32,735 nt of DNA from a bacterium (lineage in GTDB: Bacteria > Ratteibacteria > UBA8468 > B48-G9 > JAFGKM01), in the NCBI GenBank assembly GCA_035371905.1, contig DAORXQ010000011.1, positions 1 to 32,735 of the forward strand, read 5' to 3'. The notes beneath the pieces are model-generated. The model was not told where the DNA came from. It saw only the letters and a program-made list of their open reading frames with translations, and ran no database searches. This document shows positions 15,877-24,150 of the stretch, piece after piece. Within the stretch, counting starts at the first letter, position 1. The number at the start of each line of letters is the position of its first letter. Made by a program: the position numbers and the translations under genes.

Positions 15877-15905
15877 ATTTTAACTTATATTTTTACTTTT
15901 TTCAA
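15877..15905 (-). promoter_or_regulatory. Promoter for infC-rpmI-rplT
   Basis: On the minus strand TTGAAA (15905-15900) and TAAAAT (15882-15877) are separated by 17 bases. The predicted start near 15870 coincides with the first base of the infC Shine-Dalgarno sequence (15870-15864), so the leader is only about 12 bases before the AUC. That leaves no room for a long L20-binding leader. Confidence 0.6.
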
Positions 15906-15957
15906 TACCTCTATAAATTTTAATTATTTTTTTAAAAATTGCAAGTTTAATTTTAAT

Positions 15958-15987
15958 TCACCCATTTAAAGTAAAAAGTGTTATAAT
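15958..15987 (+). promoter_or_regulatory. Promoter for apbE
   Basis: TATAAT (15982-15987) is a perfect -10. TTCACC (15958-15963), 18 bases upstream, is a partial -35. The predicted start near 15994 leaves a 12-base leader containing the AAGGA that precedes the apbE ATG. Confidence 0.5.
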
Positions 15988-16005
15988 TTGTAAAAGGATT
16001 TTAAA

Positions 16006-16989
16006 ATGAAAAATAAAATCTTTGCGTTTTTATTCATAATAAATATTTTTTGTTTTTCTAAAACTCAGTTTATAAATAGAACAGAATTTCTGCTTGATAC
16101 AGTATTTAATATAAAAATTGAAAAGATTGAAAATGCAGATATTATACTGGAAAGTGCTTTTGAGAGGGTAAAAGAACTTGAAGATAAATTAAGTATTTTT
16201 AAAGAAGAAAGCGAAGTTTCCAGATTAAATAAATATAAAAAATTTAAAGTTTCATCAGAACTTATGGAAGTAATAAAAAAATCTATTTATATTTCTGAAA
16301 TTACAGATGGTGCTTTTGATATTACCTGTAAAAAATTAATTGATTTATACAGAAAAAAAAATAAACAGAATTCATTACCAACAAAAGAAGAAATAAATAA
16401 AGTTTTGAAAGAAACTGGCTGGGAAAAAATAAAGATAAAAGATAATGAAATATATTTATCAAAAAATGCTGAAATAGACCTTGGAGGAATTGCAAAAGGT
16501 TTTATAGTTGATAAAGTATTTGAATTCCTTAAATCTAAAGGGGTAAAAAATGGGATTATAAATGCAGGAGGGGATATCTATTGCTGGGGAATGAATCAGG
16601 AAAACAAAAAGTGGAAAATAGGAATAGAAAATCCATTTAAAGAAGGGGAAATAATCGGAAGTTTTGAAATTACAGATAAAGGAGTGGCAACAAGTGGAAA
16701 TTATAAGAGATACATGAAAATAAAGAATAAGAAAATAGGACATATAATAAATCCAAAAACTGGACTACCTGTTGAAAATTTTTGTGTAAGTGTAACTGTA
16801 ATTTCTTCTGACTGTACAACTGCCGATGGACTTGCAACCGCTATTTTTGTTCTTGGAATTGAAAAGGGATTGAAAATTTTTGAAAAATATAAAAATTTTG
16901 AGTGTTTAATAATAGACAAAGATAAAAAAATTTATAAATCTCAAAATTTTCCTTTTAATCCTTACATTTTTTCCAGTTTAAATAAATAA
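16006..16989 (+). CDS. apbE: FAD:protein FMN transferase (ApbE)
   Basis: ApbE attaches FMN covalently to a Thr/Ser of exported flavoproteins such as Rnf and Nqr subunits. The 327 residues begin with a signal-peptide-like segment (FAFLFIINIFCF), so it probably acts outside the inner membrane. Conserved blocks are AFDITCKKLIDLY, DLGGIAKGFIVD, IINAGGDIYCWG, GVATSGNYKRY, HIINPKTGLPV and the metal-binding SDCTTADGLATA. The cysteine at about residue 16 is in a poor lipobox context, so a lipoprotein is possible but not favoured. It stands alone, and its end overlaps the convergent lysA by 28 bp. Its flavoprotein targets are not in the window. Confidence 0.93.
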   Translation: MKNKIFAFLFIINIFCFSKTQFINRTEFLLDTVFNIKIEKIENADIILESAFERVKELEDKLSIFKEESEVSRLNKYKKFKVSSELMEVIKKSIYISEITDGAFDITCKKLIDLYRKKNKQNSLPTKEEINKVLKETGWEKIKIKDNEIYLSKNAEIDLGGIAKGFIVDKVFEFLKSKGVKNGIINAGGDIYCWGMNQENKKWKIGIENPFKEGEIIGSFEITDKGVATSGNYKRYMKIKNKKIGHIINPKTGLPVENFCVSVTVISSDCTTADGLATAIFVLGIEKGLKIFEKYKNFECLIIDKDKKIYKSQNFPFNPYIFSSLNK

Positions 16990-18224
16990 GAATATGTCTC
17001 TCTTTTCCTTATTAATTTCACATTTTTACCTGTAACAAGAACTTCTGGAATTCTCAATCTTGTATTGTAATTTGAAGACATTGAAAAACCATATGCTCCT
17101 GCACTCATAACTACTAAAAAATCATTTCTTTTAATATCCTCTGGAAATTCTCTATCTTTACCAAGATAATCTCCTGTTTCACAGATAGGACCAACTATAT
17201 CAAATTTTATTTTCTTTCCATTTTTTAACTTCAAAGGATAAATAAGATGATAACTTCCGTAAAGAGAAGGTCTTATGAGGTCATTCATCCCAGCATCTAC
17301 AATTATAAAATTTTTTGTATGTTTGTGTTTAACATAAAGAACTTTTGTAATCAAAACACCTGCATTACCAACAATAAATCTTCCAGGTTCAATTATTAAG
17401 GTTTTTAAATTTAAATCTTTTAATGTTTGATAAATTTCTTTTCCAAATTCTTCAACTGACTGTATTCTATCTTCTTCTTTATAAGGGATACCAAAACCCC
17501 CTCCTATATCAAGTATTTCTAAATTGAACTCATTTTTTTTACAGAACTCTCTAACTTTTTCAATTGCCTTAATATAAGGAGAAACTTCTTTTATTTGAGA
17601 ACCAAGATGGAAATGTATCCCTTTAATTTCTACAAAATTAAATTTTTTCTTTAAAATTCTTTCAGAAATATCAATATCAATTCCGAATTTATTTTCACTT
17701 TTTGATGTTTTTATATAATGGTGCGTATCAACATCAATATCAAGATTTAACCTTAAATTTACAACAACCTTTTTTCCATATTTCTTCCCAAATTTCTCAA
17801 TTATATCAAGTTCTTCTTCATTTTCTACGTTAAAACAGAATATATTTTTTTTAACTGCAAATTCAATTTCTTCCTCTTTCTTTCCAACCCCTGCAAAAAC
17901 AATATCTGACGGAGAAAATCCAGCAATAAGTGCTCTTCTTAATTCCCCTTCTGAAACAATATCTGCTCCAAGTCCGTTTGCCTTCATTATTTTTAAAATA
18001 GAAATATTAGAATTTGATTTTACAGAAAAACAAATCTTAACAGGTAAATTGGAAAAAGCATTTTTTATTCTGTTTATTTGATTTTTAAGAAAGGAGTGAC
18101 TGTAAACATAAACAGGAGTACCAAATCTTTCAGCAATTTTTTTACCCTCTACTTCTTCAATATAGAAACTTCCTTTTCTAAATTTATAATAAGGTTCCAA
18201 GATTTCTTTAATTTTTTCTTCCAT
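16962..18224 (-). CDS. lysA: Diaminopimelate decarboxylase
   Basis: LysA decarboxylates meso-diaminopimelate to L-lysine using PLP. The 420 residues follow the fold III decarboxylase order. The PLP lysine is Lys69 in CFSVKSN (the family more often has YAxKAN), followed by HFHLGSQ, LDIGGGFGIPY, EPGRFIVGNAG, GPICETGDYLGKD and AGAYGFSMSSNYN. GGAG precedes the ATG by 8 bases and lies within argH; the two coding regions overlap by 76 bp. It is second in an argH-lysA unit. Confidence 0.95.
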   Translation of the reverse strand: MEEKIKEILEPYYKFRKGSFYIEEVEGKKIAERFGTPVYVYSHSFLKNQINRIKNAFSNLPVKICFSVKSNSNISILKIMKANGLGADIVSEGELRRALIAGFSPSDIVFAGVGKKEEEIEFAVKKNIFCFNVENEEELDIIEKFGKKYGKKVVVNLRLNLDIDVDTHHYIKTSKSENKFGIDIDISERILKKKFNFVEIKGIHFHLGSQIKEVSPYIKAIEKVREFCKKNEFNLEILDIGGGFGIPYKEEDRIQSVEEFGKEIYQTLKDLNLKTLIIEPGRFIVGNAGVLITKVLYVKHKHTKNFIIVDAGMNDLIRPSLYGSYHLIYPLKLKNGKKIKFDIVGPICETGDYLGKDREFPEDIKRNDFLVVMSAGAYGFSMSSNYNTRLRIPEVLVTGKNVKLIRKRETYSYLFKLEKM

Positions 18225-19573
18225 CTTTCAATCTCCTTTTTAACATTTATTGAAGAAGTCCCTCCTCCTGAAATTTTTGAATTTACCGAATTTTTAAAAT
18301 TTAAAATTTGTAAAATGTCTTTTTCAAAAATTGGAGAAAAACTTTTGAATTCATTTAAAGTTAAATTAAAAAAAGTTTTATTTTTCTCTATGCAGTATTT
18401 TACAATATTCCCCACTATCCTATGTGCTTCTCTGAAAGGAATACCTTTTTTTACAAGATATTCAACAATATCTACTGATAATGTAAAAGATGAAATTTTT
18501 TCTATGATTATTTCTTTATTAAATTTAATTTCGGATAAAATTTTTATTAAAATTTTGAGAGTTGCTTCTACTGTTTTTAATATTTCAAATAATATCTTTT
18601 TATCTTCTTGAATATCTCTATTGTAAGAAAGAGGTAAATCCTTGAGAAGAACCAGAAGTCCATTAAGAAGACCAGTACAAACTGCAGTTTTTCCTCTGAT
18701 TAACTCAAATACATCAGGATTCTTTTTATGAGGCATTAAACTTGAACCTGTACAATACTTATCCGGTAATTTAACAAAATTAATTTCATCCATATTCCAT
18801 ATTATTATGTCCTGAGAAAAAGATGAAAGATGAATCATTGTTAGGAGACAACAAAAGGTTACCTCTACTAAAAAATCTCTATCAGAAACAGTGTCTAAAC
18901 TATTTCTTGAAATTTCAGGGAAATTCAGAAGTTTAGCAGTATATTCTCTATCTATGGGTAAAGAGGTTCCTGCACAGGCACCCACTCCAAGAGGAAAAAC
19001 ATTAATCCTTTTATAAGTATCCATAAATCTTTCTTTATCTCTCTCTAATTTTTCAACATAAGCAAGTAAATAATGAGAAAGTAAAATCGGTTGACTTTGT
19101 TTCAAATGAGTATACGCTGAAATTATTGTATCAAAATATTCTTCACTTTTTTCAAGAAATTTTTCCTGTAAATCTATTATCAATTTTACTAAATAAATAA
19201 CTTCATCTCTTAAAAAAAGTTTTTCGTCAAGAACTATCTGGTCATTTCTTGACCTTGCTGTATGCAACTTTTCGCCTATTTTACCTATAATTTCTATCAA
19301 CCTTCTTTCTATTGCTGTATGAATATCCTCATCACTTGGTAAAAACTTAAATTTATTTTCTTTTATTTCTTTTTTAATATTTTCAAGCCCTCTTATAATT
19401 TTTTCTTTTTCTTCCTCTGTAATCAATCCGACTTTAAAAAGCATTTTTACATGAGCGATACTGCCTTCAATATCGTAAATTGCAAGTTTTTTATCAACAT
19501 TGATTGATTTTGTAAATTCTATAATATCAACATCTACTTTCTCTTTAAATCTTCCTTCCCACATATATCTCAT
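18149..19573 (-). CDS. argH: Argininosuccinate lyase
   Basis: ArgH cleaves argininosuccinate to arginine and fumarate. The 474 residues carry the fumarase-superfamily signature GSSLMPHKKNPD with the catalytic Ser loop. DIEGSIAHVKML, TARSRNDQ, YTHLKQSQP and GVGACAGTSLPIDR are also typical. The N-terminus reads MWEGRFKEK where most family members have WGGRF. The usual C-terminal end (IERWKKKL) is followed by about 17 extra residues that lie in the 76-bp overlap with lysA. GAGGTG is well placed before the ATG. No other arginine genes are present. Confidence 0.95.
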   Translation of the reverse strand: MRYMWEGRFKEKVDVDIIEFTKSINVDKKLAIYDIEGSIAHVKMLFKVGLITEEEKEKIIRGLENIKKEIKENKFKFLPSDEDIHTAIERRLIEIIGKIGEKLHTARSRNDQIVLDEKLFLRDEVIYLVKLIIDLQEKFLEKSEEYFDTIISAYTHLKQSQPILLSHYLLAYVEKLERDKERFMDTYKRINVFPLGVGACAGTSLPIDREYTAKLLNFPEISRNSLDTVSDRDFLVEVTFCCLLTMIHLSSFSQDIIIWNMDEINFVKLPDKYCTGSSLMPHKKNPDVFELIRGKTAVCTGLLNGLLVLLKDLPLSYNRDIQEDKKILFEILKTVEATLKILIKILSEIKFNKEIIIEKISSFTLSVDIVEYLVKKGIPFREAHRIVGNIVKYCIEKNKTFFNLTLNEFKSFSPIFEKDILQILNFKNSVNSKISGGGTSSINVKKEIERWKKKLKKSWNLIINLEKEVSILKK

Positions 19574-19593
19574 TTTTCACCTCTTGTTTTTTT

Positions 19594-19622
19594 ATTTTAT
19601 CAGAAGTATTATAATAAATCAA
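19594..19622 (-). promoter_or_regulatory. Promoter for argH-lysA
   Basis: On the minus strand TTGATT (19622-19617) and TAAAAT (19599-19594) are 17 bases apart. The -10 is extended by an upstream TG (CTGATAAAAT). The predicted start near 19587 leaves a short leader carrying the GAGGTG site of argH. Confidence 0.6.
19610..19615 (+). promoter_or_regulatory. -10 element for topA
   Basis: TATAAT at 19610-19615 faces topA. TTGTTT at 19584-19589 is a possible -35, but its spacer is 20 bases, so the -35 is poor. The site lies inside the spacer of the divergent argH promoter, so the two units may compete for polymerase. Confidence 0.45.
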
Positions 19623-19643
19623 AGAATAAAAAGGATTAAATTT

Positions 19644-21521
19644 ATGGAAAAAGAACTTATAATCGTTGAATCTCCAACAAAAGCAAAAACAATTAGTGGG
19701 ATACTTGGTAATGAATATACAGTATTTGCCACTATGGGACATATAAGGGACCTTCCTGAAAATGAATTTGGAGTGGATATTGATAACAATTTTTCTCCTA
19801 AATATGTTATAATACCTGGAAAAAAGAAAATTGTGGAAAAACTGAAAAAACTTGCTCAAAATTCCTCCAATATCTACCTTGCAACTGATGAAGATAGAGA
19901 AGGTGAAGCAATTGCATGGCATACTGTACATTTAATAAATAAAAAAATTGAAGATGTAAAAAGAGTTGCTTTTCATGAAATTGTTCCTGAAGCAGTAAAA
20001 GAAGCATTTTCAAATCCAAGACAGATATCTATTGAACTTGTAAATGCTCAACAGACAAGAAGAATTCTTGACAGGATAGTTGGATATAAAATAAGTCCCA
20101 TACTTGGTAAACATCTTGAAATGGGATTATCTGCTGGAAGAGTTCAATCAGTTGCCTTGAAACTTATTGTTGAGAGGGAAAAAGAAATTGAAAATTTTGT
20201 TCCTGAAATTTATTTCATTATAAAATGTGAAGTAGAGAAAGACGGTAAAAAAATAGTTTTCAATCTTATCAAAATTGGTGAAAAATCATTTGAAAAAGAA
20301 AAGTTAAAAGAAGAAAAAGAAGTAGATGAAATAATTGAAAAGTTAAAAAATGGAACTCTTATTGTGAAGGAAAAAGAAGAAAAAATAAAAAAATTAACTC
20401 CTCCACCACCTTTTATAACAAGTACTTTACAACAGGAAGCAATAAATATTTTAAATTTTTCTTCCTCAAAAACCATGTTTATTGCTCAGCAATTATATGA
20501 AGGAATTGAAATAGAAGGAAAAAGTATAGGATTGATAACATATATGAGAACCGATTCTCCTTCTGTTGCAAAACCTGCACAAAATCAGGCATTAAAATTT
20601 ATAAAAGATACATTTGGAGAAAGTTATTTACCTGAGAAACCAAATATTTATTATTCTAAATCAAAAGTTTCTCAAGAAGCACATGAATCAATAAGACCTA
20701 CTTCTGTTTTCAGAACGCCTGATAAAATAAAAAAATATTTAAACCCTGACCAGTTTAAACTTTATGAACTAATATGGAAAAGATTTATTGCAAGTCAAAT
20801 GGCCAAAGCAACTATAAAAAATATTAAAGTTACTGCGTTAAATGATATTTTTCTATTTGAAACAGAAGGTAATTTTATTGTTTTTGATGGTTTTTTAAAA
20901 TTATGGCCTTTAAAAATTGAAAAAGGGAGCCAAATTATAGGCGAATTTGAAAAAGAAGAAGTATTAAATGTTTTAGAATATAAAAAGGAAAAAAAACAAA
21001 CTCAACCCCTTTCAAGGTTCACTGAAAGTTCACTTATTAAAACTCTTGAGAAATATGGTATTGGAAGACCATCTACCTATGCACCAACCATTTCCACTTT
21101 AATTGCAAGAAAATATGTAAAAAAAGAAAAAAAATTCCTTGTTCCATTAAGAATGGGTAAAATTGTTTATGAAATATTAAATAAATTTTTCCCTGAAATA
21201 ATAGAAATAAACTTTACAGCAAAAATGGAAGAAGACCTTGATAAAATAGCAAATGGAGAAAAAAACTGGGTAGAAGTATTAAAAGAGTTTTATAATAAAT
21301 TTAAAAAATCTCTGGAAAAAACTAATGAAATATTAAATAGGGATATTTTGAACGAAATTATAATAGAGGACAAAAGATGTCCTCTATGTAATGGACAATT
21401 AACCTTAATAAAAGGTAAGTATGGGATTTTTATTGGTTGTTCCAATTATCCTAATTGTACCTATACTGAAAGGATAAAAGAAAATGCTGATAATTCCGGC
21501 AATAGATCTAAAAAAAGGTGA
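19644..21521 (+). CDS. topA: DNA topoisomerase I (type IA)
   Basis: TopA relaxes negative supercoils by transient single-strand cleavage. I chose the ATG at 19644 because AAAAGGA precedes it and MEKELIIVESPTKAKTI is the standard N-terminus; the frame is open further upstream but without homology. The 625 residues include the Toprim domain (VESPTKAK, ATDEDREGEAIAWH) and the catalytic Tyr300 in GLITYMRTDSPS. A single C4 zinc finger (Cys579 to Cys605) is at the C-terminus, fewer than the three of E. coli TopA. The final residues are a basic tail. The last 38 bases overlap the HisA-like gene. Confidence 0.95.
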   Translation: MEKELIIVESPTKAKTISGILGNEYTVFATMGHIRDLPENEFGVDIDNNFSPKYVIIPGKKKIVEKLKKLAQNSSNIYLATDEDREGEAIAWHTVHLINKKIEDVKRVAFHEIVPEAVKEAFSNPRQISIELVNAQQTRRILDRIVGYKISPILGKHLEMGLSAGRVQSVALKLIVEREKEIENFVPEIYFIIKCEVEKDGKKIVFNLIKIGEKSFEKEKLKEEKEVDEIIEKLKNGTLIVKEKEEKIKKLTPPPPFITSTLQQEAINILNFSSSKTMFIAQQLYEGIEIEGKSIGLITYMRTDSPSVAKPAQNQALKFIKDTFGESYLPEKPNIYYSKSKVSQEAHESIRPTSVFRTPDKIKKYLNPDQFKLYELIWKRFIASQMAKATIKNIKVTALNDIFLFETEGNFIVFDGFLKLWPLKIEKGSQIIGEFEKEEVLNVLEYKKEKKQTQPLSRFTESSLIKTLEKYGIGRPSTYAPTISTLIARKYVKKEKKFLVPLRMGKIVYEILNKFFPEIIEINFTAKMEEDLDKIANGEKNWVEVLKEFYNKFKKSLEKTNEILNRDILNEIIIEDKRCPLCNGQLTLIKGKYGIFIGCSNYPNCTYTERIKENADNSGNRSKKR

Positions 21522-22344
21522 AATTGTTCGTCTCTATAAAGGAAGATTTGATAAAATTTCCTATTATGATGTTGAGATTGAAAATGTTACAAAAGAATAT
21601 TTAAAAGCAGGTGCAAAAAGGATTCATATTGTTCTTCTATACGGTGCAAAAACAGGCAAAATAGAAAATGAAGAAATTGAAAAAATTAAAAACATAATTG
21701 AATTAAAAAAAATAAATAACAGAGATGATTGTGAACTTCAAATTGGCGGAGGGATAAGAAAAAGAGAACAGATAGAAAAATTTTTAAATTTAGGAATAAA
21801 TTATGTAATTATAGGAACAGCATTTTTAATTCCTATTGCTTTAAGTGAAGGATACAGTATTCAGGATATTAGATTTTTTTATCAAAAAAGTGGCAAAAAT
21901 CTGGAAGTTGAGAAAGAAATTCCTGAATTTGATTTAATTGACTGGCTTGAACCAGAAATTAAAGATAAAATTATAATATCAGTTGATTATGTTGGAGACG
22001 AAATCGCTTTAAGTGGATGGGAAGTAACTTTACCTTTAAAACCTTCATATGTAATAAAAAGATTTATAGAAAAAGGATTCAAAAGGTTTCTGATAACAAG
22101 TATTGAAAGCGATGGAACTCTTGATGGAATTGATTTTAAAAATATCAGTAGAATAACGAAAGAAATTACCAGATTTAAAGAAGATATAAAAGAAATAATA
22201 GTTGCTGGAGGAATATCAAAGGAAGAAGATATAATAATGTTGAACTCTTTACAATATAGACCAACAGGAATTATAATAGGAAAGGCATTGTATCAAAAAA
22301 AATTAGATTTAAAAAATGTTATTGAAAAATATCAAAAAATTTAG
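21484..22344 (+). CDS. HisA-like isomerase with an internal insertion
   Basis: The protein is a half-barrel-repeat TIM barrel of the HisA/HisF superfamily, closest to HisA (ProFAR isomerase, histidine synthesis). Asp8 in PAIDL and Asp168 in SVDYVGDE correspond to the two catalytic aspartates. QIGGGIRK, LSGW, SDGTLDGID and VAGGIS are HisA-like. At 286 residues it exceeds the usual 240 or so, mainly through extra sequence at about 116-160 (QDIRFFYQKSGKNLEVEKE). The usual HVVDLDGA reads HIVLLYGA. No other his genes are nearby. It may be a true HisA or a paralogue with another sugar-amine substrate. Confidence 0.75.
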   Translation: MLIIPAIDLKKGEIVRLYKGRFDKISYYDVEIENVTKEYLKAGAKRIHIVLLYGAKTGKIENEEIEKIKNIIELKKINNRDDCELQIGGGIRKREQIEKFLNLGINYVIIGTAFLIPIALSEGYSIQDIRFFYQKSGKNLEVEKEIPEFDLIDWLEPEIKDKIIISVDYVGDEIALSGWEVTLPLKPSYVIKRFIEKGFKRFLITSIESDGTLDGIDFKNISRITKEITRFKEDIKEIIVAGGISKEEDIIMLNSLQYRPTGIIIGKALYQKKLDLKNVIEKYQKI

Positions 22345-22879
22345 TTTATTTTTAATTTTATTTTTTAATCTGGTTTTTGCACAATTTAAGGCAAATGTTA
22401 CTCCTTTATTGAATGAAAATTATTCAAAGAGTATTCTAAATTTTATAAAAAGGGCTGAAAAATCTATTTATGTCATTATGTTTCAAACAGGATATTATTC
22501 TGAATATGCAGAAAGTATATCAAATCAGATATTGAGAGAAATAGTAAACGCATATAAAAGAGATGTTAAAGTGGAAGTTATACTTGATTTGTCTACAATG
22601 TCTAATGTTAAAGAAAAAAATTTTGAAACCGCAAAATTTCTTGCAGAAAATGGAATTAAGGTCTATTTTGATAAAGCAGACAAGACAACCCATTCTAAAC
22701 TTTTAATAGTTGATGATAAATATGTTTTCATCGGAAGTCACAACTGGAATTATTACGCACTTGAAAAAAACAATGAAACAAGTATTTTAATTGAATCAGA
22801 AGAAACCGCTAGGGTATTCATTAATTATTTTAATGAAGTAAAAAAAGAATGTAGAATATTTCTTGCACCACTTAACTAA
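22316..22879 (+). CDS. Secreted phospholipase D-like (Nuc-type) protein, single HKD motif
   Basis: The 187-residue protein begins with a signal-peptide-like hydrophobic segment (LFLILFFNLVFAQ). It has one complete HKD motif: His126, Lys128 and Asp133, followed by GSHNW at 140-144. A single motif is typical of the small Nuc-type endonucleases, which work as dimers with one HKD from each chain. It is therefore likely an exported nuclease or phosphodiesterase. It overlaps the HisA-like gene by 29 bp and has no clear ribosome binding site, so the start could instead be the TTG at 22322. Its end overlaps purA by 4 bp. Confidence 0.82.
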   Translation: MLLKNIKKFSLFLILFFNLVFAQFKANVTPLLNENYSKSILNFIKRAEKSIYVIMFQTGYYSEYAESISNQILREIVNAYKRDVKVEVILDLSTMSNVKEKNFETAKFLAENGIKVYFDKADKTTHSKLLIVDDKYVFIGSHNWNYYALEKNNETSILIESEETARVFINYFNEVKKECRIFLAPLN

Positions 22880-24150
22880 TCCTTCTCTATTGTCTGTCCT
22901 CTCGATGAACCAGTTGAAATTTTTGTTATTTTTGTGCCTATTTTTTCCTCAATTTTTTCTATATATTTCCTGGCATTTTTTGGTAATTCTTTGTAACTTT
23001 TAACATTACTTATATCTTCTTTCCAGCCATCCATTTCTTCGTATATAACTTCACAATTTGAAAAAAGTTTTGGATTAAAAGGATAGGAATTTATAATTTT
23101 TTCTTCATATTTATATCCCACTCCTATTTTAATTTTCTCAAGACCTGTTAAAACATCAAGTTTTGTTAAAACAATTTCATCTATCCCGTTAACCATACAG
23201 GCAAATTTAACAAGAACTGCATCAAACCAACCACATCTTCTCGGTCTACCTGTAGTGGCTCCAAATTCATTCCCTATCTTTCTTAATTCTTCTCCTATAC
23301 TATCCTTTATTTCTGTAGGAAAAGGTCCCATCCCTACTCTTGTTGTGTATGCCTTTGCAACTCCTATAATTTTTTCTATTTTTTTCGGAGATATACCAAG
23401 CCCTATACAAGCACCACCAGAAATCGGATTTGAGGCAGTTACATATGGATAGGTACCAAAATCTATATCAAGAAAGGTTCCCTGAGCTCCTTCTGCAAGA
23501 ATTTTTTTTCCTTTTTCAATTTCTTCATTAAGATAGATTGATGTATTTATAACAAATTTTTTAATCTTTTTTCTATATATCTCATAATCCTTATAAATTT
23601 TTTCAGCTTTTAAAACTTCTTCCTTATAATATTCCTTAAATAAGTAATTCTTCAATTCAAGAGCGATTTTTAATTTTTCCATAAATACTTCATCATCTAT
23701 AAAATCAACAACTCTTATCCCAATTCTTGCAAATTTATCAGTATAGGTGGTTCCAATTCCTCTTCCTGTTGTTCCAAGTTGTCCTTTGCCTCTAAACGTA
23801 TCTTCAACCCGGTCTAAAATTTTATGGTAGGGTAAAGTTATATGTGCGTTTTCAGCAATAAATAATTTTCCCTCTACTTCTATTCCATTATTTTTTAAAT
23901 ATTCAATTTCCTCAAATAAAGAAACCGGGTCAATAACAACTCCATTTCCAATAACACAAATTTTTTCAGGATAAAGGATACCTGAGGGAATAAGATGAAA
24001 TACATATTTTTTATTATTTACAACTACTGTATGACCTGCATTTGCTCCACCCTGATATCTTGCAATTATATCAACTTTCTCTGCAAGATAATCAATTACT
24101 TTTCCCTTACCTTCATCTCCCCATTGGGTTCCAACAACAACTGTTACCAT
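22876..24150 (-). CDS. purA: Adenylosuccinate synthetase
   Basis: PurA joins IMP and aspartate using GTP in the first step to AMP. The ATG at 24150 is preferred to the upstream 24204 frame start because GGGAGG lies directly before it and MVTVVVGTQWGDEGKGK is the standard N-terminus. This gives 424 residues, the normal length. YQGGANAGHT, GRGIGTTYTDK, EGAQGTFLDIDFG and TTGRPRRCGWFD are conserved substrate and GTP-binding segments. The start overlaps the end of icd by 7 bp, and it is last in leuD-icd-purA. Confidence 0.97.
   Translation of the reverse strand: MVTVVVGTQWGDEGKGKVIDYLAEKVDIIARYQGGANAGHTVVVNNKKYVFHLIPSGILYPEKICVIGNGVVIDPVSLFEEIEYLKNNGIEVEGKLFIAENAHITLPYHKILDRVEDTFRGKGQLGTTGRGIGTTYTDKFARIGIRVVDFIDDEVFMEKLKIALELKNYLFKEYYKEEVLKAEKIYKDYEIYRKKIKKFVINTSIYLNEEIEKGKKILAEGAQGTFLDIDFGTYPYVTASNPISGGACIGLGISPKKIEKIIGVAKAYTTRVGMGPFPTEIKDSIGEELRKIGNEFGATTGRPRRCGWFDAVLVKFACMVNGIDEIVLTKLDVLTGLEKIKIGVGYKYEEKIINSYPFNPKLFSNCEVIYEEMDGWKEDISNVKSYKELPKNARKYIEKIEEKIGTKITKISTGSSRGQTIEKD

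Noticed and set aside
15769..15969. 66-codon plus frame upstream of apbE
   Set aside because: It is antisense to the N-terminal IF3 coding region and the infC promoter.
19500..19643. Longer N-terminus for topA
   Set aside because: The upstream codons overlap argH and its promoter, have no homology to the family, and the ATG at 19644 has its own AAAAGGA.
19545..19931. 128-codon minus frame opposite topA
   Set aside because: It is antisense to the Toprim domain coding sequence and has biased, hydrophobic composition without motifs.
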